From Trichobilharzia szidati (lineage: Eukaryota; Platyhelminthes; Trematoda; Strigeidida; Schistosomatidae): DNA of 64,000 nt. The translations under genes and the position numbers were made by a program. The notes under the pieces were generated by a model. The model had not been told where the DNA came from. It saw only the letters and a program-made list of their open reading frames with translations, and made no database searches. The stretch lies in NCBI GenBank assembly GCA_944472155.2, contig OX235275.1, positions 25,534,865 through 25,598,864 on the forward strand, given 5' to 3'. Shown here in pieces: positions 34,130 to 44,975 of the stretch. Numbering within the stretch: position 1 is the first letter of the stretch; each line of letters begins with the position of its first letter.

Positions 34130-34582
34130 ATGTTATGCAATGGATCAGAAACTTGGCGGGTCACAAGGAATATTTCCAACAGCCTGTTGCAGACCTTTAT
34201 CAACAGCAACTGTCTTCGGTCTATACTGAAGATCAGATGGCCGGAAAGAATCACCAACAAGAAACTATGGGAACAAACAAAACAAGAACCAATCGCCAAA
34301 CAAATATGCAGAAGAAAGTGGAGATAATTTGGACACTCACTGAGGAGGCAACTGGGTGACATCGTGCGTCAGGCCAGTGCTCGAGTGGAACCCAAAAAAG
34401 GAGCGGCGAGTGGGACGTCCAAGGGTGACATGGATGAGATCATGTGAAGAGGAACTGAAAGAGTATGGACTAACATGGACGCAGGTGAAAAGTACAGCAG
34501 AAGACAGAAGCAAGTGGAGACGTGCAGTTGAAGCCCTATGTTCCACTAGGAACCCAAGAGAACAATAATAATAATAATAATA
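34130..34582 (+). mobile_element. RTE LINE 3' end, closely related to 24375-27600
   Basis: It is nearly identical by eye to 27160-27600, including IRWPERITNKKLW, the VGRPRVTW block, DRSKWRRAVEALCS and 'aacccaagagaacaataata' at the end. Little divergence suggests a young, 5'-truncated copy. Confidence 0.85.
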
Positions 34583-34682
34583 TGCAACGTTTCATATCGC
34601 CTACGTTTCCTATAATTTTACACCTTCTTCTGACATCTACACATCTTATAAATTATTCTACATATGACAATTTTTATTTGGT

Positions 34683-34875
34683 GGATGGTGACTAGCAGTG
34701 GAATCCAGCCAGGATGCGCATTTCGTCCTATTTGGGACTCGTCAACCGGATGCATCTGCATTCTTCAGTGAGTGATGGTGTTCCCACCGAGCCTTGAACC
34801 CAGTGCCCATAGTTTCAAACACCAAAGCGTTATCCCCTCAAACACTTGGGCCACGAGAGCTACGTCTTTAGCAGT
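34683..34875 (-). mobile_element. Sm-alpha-like SINE, minus, with mutated hammerhead
   Basis: B box GGGTTCAAGGC-like and A-box relic lie at about 34785-34860. The hammerhead on minus has stem II, GAAAT and an intact loop, but the first core base is changed (TTGACGA in place of CTGACGA), which should abolish cleavage. Confidence 0.75.
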
Positions 34876-34904
34876 GGCTCATATTAATGATTTAATTAAT
34901 TTTA

Positions 34905-35395
34905 GATTTTCCCATCGATTGACTGGACTGAAGTGCTCGGTCTCAGGTTGACATGTCCCGTTGGCTTCTTGTGCAGATGCTATGATGATGTCTGGGCATC
35001 TGCAGAGTGAAGCCGACGTGTCAATTCGAGACCGAGCACTTCGATCCATCAAATCATTAATAATAAGTGGCTTAGGGGATAACGCTTTGGCGTTTTAAAC
35101 TATGGGCACTGGGTTAGAGCCTCGGTGGAAGCACCACCACTCACTGAGAAATGTAGGTACGTCCTGCTAGCCGATGAGTCCCAAACAGGATGAAATGTAC
35201 GAAATATTCCCATATTGAGTCATAAGAAAAAGGCACAAACAGCGAAGAAAATGTGCGAAATGAAATGTGCGTCCACCAACCAACTTCTAGTTAAATGCCT
35301 AGACGTCGTTGACGAATCTGCAGAAGAAGCCGACATGTCAACTTGAGACCAAGCACTTTGGTCATGTCAGTCGACGGGAAAATCTAAAATTGTAT
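34905..35395. mobile_element. Cluster of Sm-alpha-like SINE pieces in both orientations
   Basis: A minus 3' half (34905-34998) meets a plus 3' half (35003-35055) head-to-head. A plus copy follows (about 35060-35390) with A box TGGCTTAGGGG, a mutated B box, a hammerhead whose first core strand is CCGATGA in place of CUGAUGA, and the family 3' half ending 'gacgggaaaatctaaaattg'. Confidence 0.7.
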
Positions 35396-35554
35396 TAAAT
35401 ATGACATTTTTTGTTTAAACCACTTGATATTGGACTATGATTATAAACGCAAACATTTTAATTGCATTTCATATTATTGTTATTATTACTATTATTTTAA
35501 CTTTTCACATCTTCGTTTAAATTTGTTCACGGGATATAATTTCTTAGAAACCGC

Positions 35555-35574
35555 ATATATATATATATATATAT
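35555..35574. repeat. (TA)n microsatellite
   Basis: An uninterrupted AT dinucleotide run lies in otherwise unassigned AT-rich sequence (35400-35790). Confidence 0.8.
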
Positions 35575-35799
35575 ACATATACGATTGTCCACAGTATCAT
35601 AATAAATTTGTTGAAAAGTGTATCTTCGTTGAATACTTTACGAAAAGTCATCACCTCTATGTAATGTATTTAAGTAAACGCCTCTGGCTGTTTTTATAAA
35701 TAACCTTGAAAGCTCTATATTAATTTGTTTATTAGATATAACACACATACACAGAGAGTGAAACAGTGCTATTCATTGGATAACCACGTTTCAAACGCG

Positions 35800-36088
35800 A
35801 TTTATCATTGGCTAGGGGTCGCGCTATGTCGTGAATTGGCAGAAGTTAGAATTCATGGGCTGGCCATTGGATCGGGTCCCAGTGGCTTGATGTTATGCGA
35901 GCTACCTTGCCTTGTAACCAGAAGGTCCTGGGTTTGAATCCCGATGGATGCGTACTTATGAAGAGTCCCAAACTAGGGCGAAACAGCTGTCCAGTACTCC
36001 AAGGTTTTCCAATGGTTCTCTAACTAATGTCAGCTCATGATGAAATCCTGTAACCAGTCAAATCCCTACAAACCAACTCTTGAATAGC
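35800..36088 (+). mobile_element. S1 SINE, near full length
   Basis: Leader 'ggggtcgcgctatgtcgtga', A-box region 'agtggcttgatgt', B box GGGTTTGAATCCC (about 35929-35941), hammerhead-derived segment with AAGAGTCCCAAACTAGG and GCGAAACAGCTGTCC, then the 3' tail 'ctacaaaccaactcttgaat'. The first core strand (TTATGAAGA) is off consensus. Confidence 0.8.
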
Positions 36089-36089
36089 G

Positions 36090-36540
36090 ATTTATCATTG
36101 TTCACAATCATATCTTCTATTATAACCAGACAACTTTGAAACTTTCGTTGCATATTTTTCTTTATTCTTTCCTATTTTTAGTTGTAGGGTTAGTAAAATT
36201 TCCCAGATATCTGGGACATGTTTTGAATCATTCCTATTACACCTAATTGCAACTGATTCCATAAACAAAGCTTCCGTTATCAATCTCGCCCTCCACATTC
36301 AATTTTAAAACTGTCGTCTTATCCCATCCTATTGTGTAACTGCACGTAGTGTAGTGCTATTTCTGAACTATTCTCTGAATTTCTTATCTTATTAGGGTCA
36401 ACTTTTCTAGATTTGGTTGAGTTTCTGTGTTCCGCTAGTCTAACTGACCCTGCTCTACTAGTTTGATCTATATATTTGACCTGATAACGATTGCAGGCAG
36501 GATATTAGCGAAACTAAATCATTTTGTTTGAATGAGAGTC
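36090..36540 (-). mobile_element. PLE-A endonuclease region, decayed
   Basis: The plus sequence shares with 7150-7330 and 57900-58160 the blocks 'tctgac'/'gatctactagtttga' and 'gacct' followed by 'cagtcattgcaagg' variants. On minus, 36095-36298 contains RARLITEALFMESVA, the C-terminal ERLI(T/S)E motif of PLE endonucleases. Confidence 0.65.
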
Positions 36541-36554
36541 AACTCTCTACCCAA

Positions 36555-37685
36555 GTTTTGGGAAGGCCTTCGACAGCGTCGATTGAGAGGTGATTTTGCA
36601 ACTACTTCGCTACTATGAGGTACTGACAACAATCGTACAGCTCATCCAACATCTGTACGACAATGCTGCATGCCAAGTAATCCACAAGGGGAACCCCACG
36701 GAATCATTCGAATTGAAGGTAGGAGTAAGACAAACTGGATACGTACTATCTGCCATGATTAATTTCCTGATTGCGTTATACGGGATAATGAGGCAGACAG
36801 CAGGCAGCGAGGAAACACGTATAAAAAACTCGGAGGATCTGGAATTCGCCGATGATATATGTCTGATTTCCCCACAGCTGGAAGATATACAAGTGAAAAG
36901 CAACAAATTGGCAGAAGAAGCATCCAGAGAAGGTAGGCCTTCAGGTGAATATAGAGAAAACAGAGGTTAAAAAGATTCCTGGCCAACAGACAACAATCAG
37001 CATAAATGAGCGGGATCTGAAGGAAGCAATCTCCGTTACCCACCCGCCAACCTGGGGAGCAATGTTTCAACTACAGTCTGACAGAACTGACGAGAATATC
37101 AAAGCGAGGATCAGGAAAGCAAGGTAAACTTTCATCATTCTCTCTGTCTGTGTGGAGATCGACAGCACTCAGCATGAAAAATAAGATCTGGATTTTCAAC
37201 TCAAATGTGAAGTCAGTGCTACTTGATGGATCAGAGACATGGCCAGCGTATCCCGAAGAGCGCTTCAAACAAATTACAGACCTTCATCAATAACTGTCTT
37301 CGCCCAATATTTCGCTGAAGATCATATGGCCGGCCAGAAAAGACCAGTAAGAAAGATATCTGGTAGTGAACGAATCAACTCAGCAGGAACCAATTGTGCA
37401 AGAAATATGCAGAAAGAAAAAGAGGTAGATTAGCCATACTCTAAGGAAACCATAAAGTGACATCATACGCCAGACCACTGCTCAAGTGAAACAGGGATGG
37501 GAAGAGGCTTGCTAGTAGTCAATGCGAAGGTGATGTGGAGGAGGAGGTGATGCGAAGAGTAGATGAAAAGATGTGGGCAGACATGGGGACAGGTGATGAA
37601 AAATTTCGCAGAGAACCGAATGCAATGGAGACGTGCTTTTTAAGCCCTATATTCCTCTGGGAAATAAAGGGAACAAATACATAAA
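36555..37685 (+). pseudogene. RTE LINE, RT to tail, second subfamily
   Basis: It begins at the A motif (GKAFDSVD, followed by a stop), with LIQHLYDNAACQVIH, GVRQTG (damaged VRQGC), FADD (about 36848-36859) and the conserved frame break at GGT AGG CCT (about 36931-36939). The C-terminus is fragmented, and the end 'ctgggaaataaagggaacaa' is at about 37660-37678. Confidence 0.8.
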
Positions 37686-37689
37686 ATAA

Positions 37690-38100
37690 ATAACTGAATT
37701 ATATACATTTGAAGAACAGAGAGAAGAGTTGCAGTCCGCATTTCTGATTACATACCCAGGAACCTAAAACTCCAGGTCTCACAAGCCTTAGCCACTGAGA
37801 ATATAGGTCATCTAGTGGATACTGCGCATATTGTGAACAATCTGAAGGAGTTCAAAATAATCAATAGGTAAAAGAAGTTTAGTGTGCTACGTTCTTTTGA
37901 GGGCGGTAAGAACCAAATCTGTGAGAGCAAAACATTGGTAATCAAATTTTTACAAAATAAGACTACAAAACTTTTATGATGTCACGTATTCTCCTCTGTA
38001 TCCGGTTTTGTTTCAGAAATTTTATTGTCTCATTTGAACACCAATGACCTTACATAGTGTATGATGTTTAATAAAAACACATTTTTTGATTTGACACTAG
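37690..38100. other. Unassigned sequence
   Basis: No gene recognised. About 37735-37830 has a tRNA-head-like order but no convincing boxes. Confidence 0.35.
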
Positions 38101-38356
38101 TAACTAGTGTGATGCATCTAGTCCTCTCTTTGGTGCAGACTGGATTCTTTCAGTCAGGCTGTAATGTGGCCCCATTCTAGGTAGCTCGCCATCATGGTGT
38201 ACATTGTTTGTGATGATATTAGATGGTTGGAGACAATTGGCAGGAAGCCTTGGACCTAGGTTTCGTGCTAGTTGGCACTCGTCAGCAAGGCGTATCTGCA
38301 ACCTTGAAGGAACTCATGTCCCTTCTGAGATTCGAAACCGCGTCACCCAGTGAGTC
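38100..38356 (-). mobile_element. S3 SINE, minus, with complete hammerhead
   Basis: On minus it starts near a B-box-like GGTTTCGAATCTC (about 38328-38340) and runs through the hammerhead to the 3' end near 38105 ('ctagttactagtgtcaaa'). The left arm of the palindrome is 38215-38319. Confidence 0.75.
38243..38296 (-). ncRNA. Hammerhead ribozyme (S3), complete core
   Basis: Stem I GCCTTG/CAAGGC is perfect (6 bp). The core has CTGACGA, stem II GTGC/GCAC (4 bp) with loop CAACTA, GAA, a 2-bp stem III (AC/GT) with loop CTAG, and a GUC cleavage triplet. Every conserved core position fits the hammerhead consensus. It is a mirror copy of the one at 38380. Confidence 0.85.
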
Positions 38357-38379
38357 ACATGAGTTCCTTCAAGGTTGCA

Positions 38380-38433
38380 GATACGCCTTGCTGACGAGTG
38401 TCAACTTGCACGAAACCTAGGTCCAAGGCTTCC
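38380..38433 (+). ncRNA. Hammerhead ribozyme (S3), complete core
   Basis: Stem I 5' strand GCCTTG (38385-38390), CTGACGA (38391-38397), stem II GTG/CAC (38398-38400, 38409-38411) extended by a U-G pair, GAA (38412-38414), stem III AC (38415-38416) with GT (38421-38422) around CTAG, then C17 (38423). Predicted cleavage is between 38423 and 38424, followed by stem I CAAGGC (38424-38429). It resembles the short-stem-III hammerheads known from schistosome satellite repeats. Confidence 0.85.
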
Positions 38434-38465
38434 TGCAGATTGCCTCCAACCATCTAATATCAAAA

Positions 38466-38754
38466 AACACATTTTCTATAGTTACGTTATCTATTTTAGT
38501 GATGTACTCTTTATGGTTAAACACTGCTTCTTCCCGAAACGCTTGAACTCTGTTATTTCTTTATGAATATTCGTCTAATTATTCTGTGAATAGTCAATCC
38601 TTTTAATGCCTAACAACTTACATCCTTCCGGACTGAGGTTATTTAGAGTGCTTATCAGTTACTCCTTGTTACTGCTAAAAATATATTCAAATCGTTTATG
38701 AAAACCAAATTTTTGTAAGACCATGTGAATCAATGATGCCAGCATTGTTCAACC
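38466..38754. other. Unassigned AT-rich sequence
   Basis: No gene seen in this stretch. Confidence 0.35.
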
Positions 38755-40066
38755 TATATTATTATTCTTGTTCCTTGGGTTCCTTTATTATTATTATTTT
38801 TTTTATTATTTTGATTACAGCTTGATGCCACACCGTATTTTCAGTACAAGTATGGAATTTTCAGCATGGATATTGGTAGCCCAAATTTTGCAGGCCGACC
38901 ATTGATATCGGGTGTGCGTCAGTAGAGGTTCGAAGCCCGGACCATGTGCATGGTCGGCGAGAGTCCTAACCACTGTGCCACCGACGCACAGTGGAACATA
39001 GGGCTTAAACTACACGTCTCCACTTGCTTCTGTCTTCTACTGTACTTTTCACCTGCATCTATGTTAATCCATACTGTTTCACTTCCTGTTCACACGATCT
39101 CCTCCATGCCACCCTTGGACGTCCCACTCGCCGCTTCCTTTTCGGGTTCCACTCTAGGGCCTGATGCGCGATGTCACCCAGCGGCCTCCTCAGCGAGTGT
39201 CCAATCCATCTCCACTTTCTCCTGCATATTTGTTGGGCGATTGGTTCTTGTTTTATTTCTTCCCATAGTTTCTTGTTGGTGATTCTTTCCGGCCATCTGC
39301 TCTTGAGTATAGAGCGAAGACAGTTGTTGATAAAGGTCTGCAACAGGCTGTTGGAAATATTCTTTGACACCCGCCAAGTTTCTGGTCCGTATAGCAAAAC
39401 TGACTTGACGTTTGTATTGGAAATCTGAATTTTGTTGTTGATGCTGAGTGACGAAGATTTCCAGATTGGTTTCAGGTTGATGAATGTGTTTCTCGCCTTC
39501 CCGATTCTCGATGTGACATCCTCGTCCGTTCCTGCTGTAGTTGAGACAATGCTCCCTAGATAAGTGAATGAAGTAATCTCTTTCAAATCGTTCCCGTTGA
39601 TGGTGATTGGCGTTGGATGTTGCTGCTGCTGCTGTTGTTGTTGTTGTCGGTCGGTTATTTTCATAACCTCCGTCTTGTCTATGTTCACCTGGAGTCCTGT
39701 CTTCTCTGGCTGCTTCTTCGACCACTTTGTCGGTTTCCGCTTGTAAGCTTTCGATTTTGTGTGACATCAAAGATAAATCATCCGCGAAATCCAGGTCTTC
39801 TAGGTTCTTCACGTCGGTCGGTCCAGGATAACCCTGTCTTCTCGTTTCGCACTGTCTGACGCATTATTCAGTCCACCACAATTAGGAATATTATTGGTGA
39901 TAATAAGCACCCTTGTCTGACTCCTGTGTTTACCCCAAACGCTTCGCTGAGTTTTCCGTTGTGGATCACTTGACATGTGCCGTTGTCGTACAGCTGTTGA
40001 ATAAGGTTGATGAATATTTGGGGTACGCCGTAGTTTTCGAGTAGTTTCCAGCAATATAACTCCACC
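38755..40066 (-). pseudogene. RTE LINE, 5'-truncated minus copy
   Basis: On minus: LENYGVPQIFINLIQQLYDN, VRQGCLLSPIIF (39868-40065), DLDFADDLSLMSHKIESLQ (39174-39812), then after the family frame break VMKITDRQ, SFTYLGSIVSTTAGTDEDV and LLYGPETWRV (39059-39688). It is closest to the 24375 element, and the two halves of its RT read in different frames joined near 39700. The premature stop of the 24375 copy is absent here. Confidence 0.85.
38781..38990 (-). mobile_element. S4 SINE nested in an RTE 3' end
   Basis: On minus it has a tRNA-like head (A-box TGGCACAGTGG, B-box GGGCTTCGAACC-like), the S4 body and an (AAT/A)n tail at the left. It splits the RTE terminal block: 'ccttgggttcct' precedes it on plus (about 38769-38780) and 'agtggaacatagggctt' follows at 38990. 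In the intact RTE end these two are adjacent. Confidence 0.8.
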
Positions 40067-40265
40067 TCACCTTGCCACTTACAGGCCTACACAACTGCTG
40101 ATATTCCACTCCTTTCCTCATCACATAATCTCCTCCATACCACTTTCAAAATCACATCCAACTGGTCGTTTCCCATTCCTAATCTACTTGGGTGATGGCC
40201 TGGTGTGCGTTGTCACGAAACTATCTCCTGAGTGTGTGTGGCCGATCCATCTCCACCTACTTTGA
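40067..40265 (-). mobile_element. RTE LINE fragment, diverged
   Basis: On plus it holds the complement of the C-terminal block ('cataatctcctccatacca', 'ccaactggtcgtttcccatt', 'ccgatccatctccac'). It abuts the previous copy and belongs to the more diverged subfamily (1196, 44722). Confidence 0.65.
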
Positions 40266-40284
40266 GTAATTATTGGACCAGAGT

Positions 40285-40500
40285 TTGTCAAATGGTTTAA
40301 TCCCAGAATTTTGGTTTACTAATCCTAGTTTAGGTATCATCGGCAGCACTCACTCACTGAGGTTAGAACCCAGGACCCTCCGGTTACAAGGCAAGCTGAC
40401 TCGTACACCATTCAGCCACCGGGATCCAATTCAGTGGATAGCCCATGAATTATAACTTCTGCCGATTCGTGACCACCAACCAACGTCATCGGCGGGATAT
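40285..40500 (-). mobile_element. S1 SINE, minus
   Basis: On minus it shows the S1 leader, an A-box TGGCTGAATGG-like segment (about 40414-40424) and a B-box-like GGGTTCTAACC (about 40362-40372); the 3' part is cut short. It faces the plus piece at 40530. Confidence 0.65.
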
Positions 40501-40529
40501 CCATCCTCACACTTGACTGGATGAACTTC

Positions 40530-40690
40530 ACTGGTTTCGGGGTTCGAACCCTGGTGGTTCTCAAACTAGGGGGATGAAACAGCTGTCTAGTATTCCTGGT
40601 ATTCAATGGTTCTATAAATGATATCAATCCGTGGTCAAACTAGTAGAAGACGAATCTAATCCTTACAAACCAGCTCTTGAAAATAATGGT
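40530..40690 (+). mobile_element. S1 SINE, plus, 3' two thirds
   Basis: B-box GGGGTTCGAACCC (about 40539-40551), then a shortened hammerhead segment with TCTCAAACTAGG and GATGAAACAGCTGTCTAGTA, and the tail 'ttacaaaccagctcttgaaa'. The CUGANGA strand is missing. Confidence 0.7.
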
Positions 40691-40999
40691 AATTGATATG
40701 AGTGAGTACTTGAAAAACTACTAATACATGTGACTGTACTTCTTGTTAGACAGATCAAAGTGTTCTGAATGCTGTTAGCTTGCGAAAGGTTTCGTTTTAG
40801 CTTGAAGTTTTGGAAGTAATGTTGTTTCAGCTGTACTCATATGTCTTGATTTCACTCTCGTTTCAGCAATAATCATTGACCATACGTATAAAAAATACAT
40901 TGTCGATAGTTCCATTGTTTGTGATATGAATCTGAGTTACGAATACTTGCGTCGAATCTTCAAAAATACTCACCGAATTATTGACTAGTCTCTGTTAGT

Positions 41000-41695
41000 A
41001 GAATTATTATTGTTTCCTTTAATTCCTAGAGGAACATCGGGCTCCAGCCGTGCGTCTCCATTGCGTTCGGTTCTCTGCCAGAGTCTTCACCTGGCTCCAA
41101 GTCTGTCCACACGCTTTCATCTCCTCTTCACATGACCTCCTCCAAGTCACCCTTGCACTGACGACCAACTCGCCGCTTCCTTTTCGGCCGGGTTCCACTC
41201 GAGCAATGGCTTTTCTAGTGATGTCACTTGATGGTTTCCTCAGAGTATGGCCAATCCATCTTCATTTCTTCCTGCCTATTTGTTTCACAATCGGTTCCTG
41301 CTAGGTTGTTTCGCTCCCAGAGATCTCTGTTGCTGATCTTTTCTGGCCATCTGATCTTGAGTATTAAGCGAAGACAACTGTTAATGAGATGCTCTTTATG
41401 ACGCGCAGTGCAAGTCTCTGATTCGTATAGTAGCACTAACTTCACAATGGAGTTGAAAATCCGGACCTTATCTTCGTTTTAATGCTGAGTGCTGTTGACC
41501 TCCATACAGACTTGAGAGTAATGAAAGCTTGTCTTACTTTTCCGATTCTTGCTTTGACATCCTCGTCAGTTCCACCTGTAGTTGAGATGATGCTTCCCAG
41601 GTAGGTAAAATAAGTTGTCTCTTTCAGGTTTGCTTCCATTTACGCTGATCGTTGTCTGTTGTTGTTGTTCCTAGCCAGGAATCTTCATTACCTCT
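41000..41695 (-). pseudogene. RTE LINE 3' region, second subfamily
   Basis: On minus, 41442-41639 reads EANLKETTYFTYLGSIISTT and GGTDEDVKARIGKVRQAF, and 41224-41445 reads ARHKEHL, LILKIRWPEKISNRDLWERN. The (AAT)-type tail complement is at about 41003-41012. RT palm sequences are missing. It is closely related to 59915-60586. Confidence 0.8.
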
Positions 41696-41699
41696 GTCA

Positions 41700-42438
41700 G
41701 TAGAATATGACTCTAAATTTCATTTCGTAGATGTTCAATGTCTGTGAAAGGATGATAAGTCACTGAGGCGATCTGTAAACAGAAAGCCTACATGGGAAAA
41801 TTAATCATTTTTAAAAGTTCCGTTCCTATACACCAAAAATGGGGGTTCTCATTCAGCCATAATCCTTTAGGATTCAGAATATCTGCATTAGGAGAGATAG
41901 AGAGTTGTGAAGTTTCCAAGGAATCCTGTTGAGAATTAGCCTCCCATTTTAATTCATAGACAAGAATCTGAAAACATAGAAAATAATTTGAAAATGTCTA
42001 GTTATTTTCCAGAAATCACGAATTAATAAGCTACAAATTCTCTGGAAACTCTTCTCTTATATCCAATTTCCAGTCTACGAGTAACATTTCTCTGCATAGG
42101 AAAGTATTCCACCGGCTTGTGAAAGACTGGCTGTCACGCTGAGTCATACCATCATGCGCAAACCAGTTAACCTGCTCCTGTGGAACTGAGTATATTTGCA
42201 GTAGCATGCATTTTTTTTGTACCGCGTGCTCGGGAAAGATAATCAGCCTAGTTAGCAAAAGGAGAACGAAAGTGTATCTACAGTGCGATAAAAGAACATC
42301 TCCTGGGTCCAGGACACGCAGCTCCATTTGATAATTCCCCTGAATTTCTATGCAAAGCCCATTCATATCTGTCAAAATGTCTGAGATGAAGACATTAGGA
42401 CATAGCTGAAGGATTAGTTAGGCAAAGCGTCAAGCCAA
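41700..42438. other. Unassigned sequence
   Basis: No gene or family recognised. A 114-residue minus frame (42031-42375) has no motif and is probably chance. Confidence 0.35.
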
Positions 42439-42439
42439 T

Positions 42440-42690
42440 GCTGTGTAACTACCGGAAAGCATGGTTACTGAACAAAGAATATTCTTTTCGATAATCTCTT
42501 CTTCATCAGGTTGTACAATTATGTAGTGAATGAATGAATTAGTGTTATGCACAATATTAAAGATATTTAAATAACATCGAATCAATAATAATGATGTCAA
42601 CAGATTGCAGTTTGATGGTGTCAACATAACAATACACTGAATATATCAGCAAAAATAGGAAAAATAATCATAAAGCAGAATTCATGACAG
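42440..42690 (-). mobile_element. PLE-C terminal repeat (LTR-like) fragment
   Basis: It contains 'actgaacaaagaatattctt' (about 42468-42487) followed by a decayed 'cttcatcaggttgtacaatt', the same terminal motif as 49112, 63680 and (on plus) 44200 and 52000. No coding sequence. Confidence 0.6.
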
Positions 42691-42691
42691 G

Positions 42692-43347
42692 AAATTGGAC
42701 TCATGTGAAAAATGGGCAAAATCCATTCTATCTTACTCACACCACCCTCTTCATTCATAACTCTCCCCTCGCATCTCATCAGGCAGAACCCGAAGCCTAT
42801 ATGGAAAACTATATGCTCGCACTAGCAAGTACAAAAACTCAACCATACCCTACTTAGCTCGTGTTCTGTGCGATAAAGAAAGCATTAGGCGTGACACCTA
42901 TAATTCATTAAATAGTCAGTAGAACAACTGGATCTCGTCTTTCCAACTCATTTTATTTACAGGTACAACGTTTTCTTTCTTTCTTTTCCTTTTCGGTCCC
43001 TTTTTTGCCATGTGCTGTTTTGTTTCTCTCTTCCTTACAAACACTTCTTGAATTATTCTTCTTCGTCCTTTCACACTCTGTATATCTCGGCCTTTTTGTT
43101 ACCGCTTACGCCAGTAAATATCCTAGTATCTACTTTTCTATCACCATCAAACATTCTGTACACTTTTGGCTTTGCTACCGATATGCTAATATTTTGTTGT
43201 CAATACTAACTGAGATTACCCATAATCTATGTAGAATTTTATTTATTGTTAATGTACAAACTGGATGGAGTACCGTAGTTAAATGCTGAGAATTCCAGTC
43301 TGTATCACAAGTACTGTTTTGGAATAAAGCAAATTATTATTATTATA
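42692..43347 (+). mobile_element. CR1-type LINE 3' end
   Basis: It is nearly identical to 12955-13595: 'ttggactcatgtgaaaaatg' at the start, LARVLCDKESIRRDTYN homology at about 42856-42905, T-rich UTR with (CTTT) and the GGAATAAAGC tail at about 43321. It is 5'-truncated. Confidence 0.85.
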
Positions 43348-43349
43348 GT

Positions 43350-44270
43350 GTCCACTGAAGACCGACCAGGGCAGTAGCAGTATCTGTCCAGAGCTGTTTC
43401 TTCAGCCCACATAGCACTGGTTGTTTAGGCGAATTACGAAGTTTAGTAAGAACCCTCAGACACAGGGTTAGAGCTATATGCTCAAAAAATGTAATTGAAA
43501 ATGAAATGAAGATTGTATATGATACATTGATCGAAAATAGCTATCTAGAAAAGTTCATCAAGAAACACATGACCGAGAAAGCATAAAAGGACTCTTCTCC
43601 AACTGTAATTCAAGGGTGATGTGCCGAGTGAAATAATTACTAACTAGTTAAGAAAATCTATTCATAGAACATTTAATACTGGTAAAATACAAGTCAAATT
43701 TTCTACACGATCGATGGTGATTCCTCAGTAGAAAGAGGAAGTTCCGAGACTACACTAGCCACCTCAAGTTGTATCCACTAATTGAACTACGCTTGTGGTA
43801 GAGGGAGTTATCTTGGCCGTTTCTTTAGAAACTTGATTTTTTGTGCACTCTCGGGAATATCCCCCAGTGTGGTTAAAAAGAAGTGTGGTGAAAACCATCA
43901 TCAACAGGTTGACATTACACCATCTGGTCCACAAAGCAGCTAGCATTGAAGAATCCTTCTCCATCATCATCTATTGGGTACGAAATAAACCGCCAAAAGT
44001 ATATAGGTATTTTATATTATAAACAACAGAGGCTATCGCAATTCTCCTGAAACAACCACTGCCCTGTGTGTGTGCAGAAGAAGCAAGTCTAGCCAGCCAC
44101 TACTACTGCCCTGGCAGGCCTTCAGTGGAGACTATAAATTCATGAATTTGTATATTGTTATTAACACTGATCCATTCACTATTATGTAGACATAACTGTC
44201 GAACCTGACGAAGAGCAGGTTATCGAAAATGTGAATATTCTTTGTTCAGTAACCATTCTTGTGAAAATTT
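43350..44270 (+). mobile_element. PLE fragment with inverted flanks
   Basis: On plus, about 43490-43600 reads NEMKIVYDTLIENSYLEKFI and KKHMTEKA, the PLE linker. A GIY-YIG domain was not found. 'cagggcagtagcagt' (about 43368) and its near-complement 'actactactgccctgg' (about 44099) show inverted ends. The 3' motif 'gaatattctttgttcagtaa' is at about 44234-44253. Confidence 0.6.
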
Positions 44271-44279
44271 AAATGGACA

Positions 44280-44721
44280 TTTTTAATCAGTTAAAATTAA
44301 AAATTAAAAAAATTCTTACACTTCTGTTTTTACTTTTCTTATCAGTATTTATTCAGATGAATTTAAGTTGATATTTTGTGTGAAAATTTCATGATTTCAC
44401 GAGTTAGCTGAGTGTTTTATTTTCAATGAGAAATTGTTTTTAGACATTTAGACAACGCGAGAAAAGAAAAAACAGGGAGTCAGATAAACAAAACAAGAAA
44501 CTACTGGATATCATTGAAATAAATCTAATTGGAAATAATATAAACATTGGTTAAGTAAATATTTACTAGATACTTAACTGTTCAGTAGACACTAGAGTTT
44601 AAAGTGTGTGTATATATCTGCTTGTACTTTTCCTTGAGTATTATATGAAACCATGCGCATAGTCTGGGTTCTATCCCCGGCTGACACACTCCTAAACCCT
44701 GCTTATTATACCCTTGAATTT
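44280..44721. other. AT-rich spacer
   Basis: No gene or element recognised. Confidence 0.4.
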
Positions 44722-44975
44722 CGAGTGGAACATAGGGCTTCAACAACACATCTCCACTTTGTTCTTGTTTCCGCTGTCCTCTTCAGTTGGGTCCACGATT
44801 GACCATAATTTCTCGTCTCCTCCTCGCCATGCGATCTCCTCCATGTCACCCTCATACCGATGAACCACTAGTCGTTCCCCATCCAGATTCCAGTCGAGTG
44901 ACGGCCTGCATTGACTGGCCTCCTCAACGTATGCTTGATCCATCCATCTCCATTTTCCCCTACATATTTGTTGTC
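44722..44975 (-). mobile_element. RTE LINE 3' end, diverged subfamily
   Basis: It holds the complement of the terminal block: 'gtggaacatagggcttcaac' (44726-44745), then 'acaacacatctccact', and the C-terminal arginine-rich region. The (AAT) tail is lost. Confidence 0.7.

Larger units (their letters stand above)
38215..38461. repeat. Palindrome of two facing S3 hammerhead units
   Basis: Arms 38215-38319 and 38357-38461 (about 105 bp each) are inverted copies with only a few mismatches, around a 37-bp spacer. The two hammerheads point outwards. Confidence 0.85.

Noticed and set aside
39059..39812. Two overlapping long minus ORFs (209 and 212 residues) as separate genes
   Set aside because: Both are one RTE; the true protein changes frame between them near 39700.
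42031..42375. 114-residue minus ORF
   Set aside because: No motif, no repeat homologue seen and no supporting signals; likely chance in unassigned sequence.
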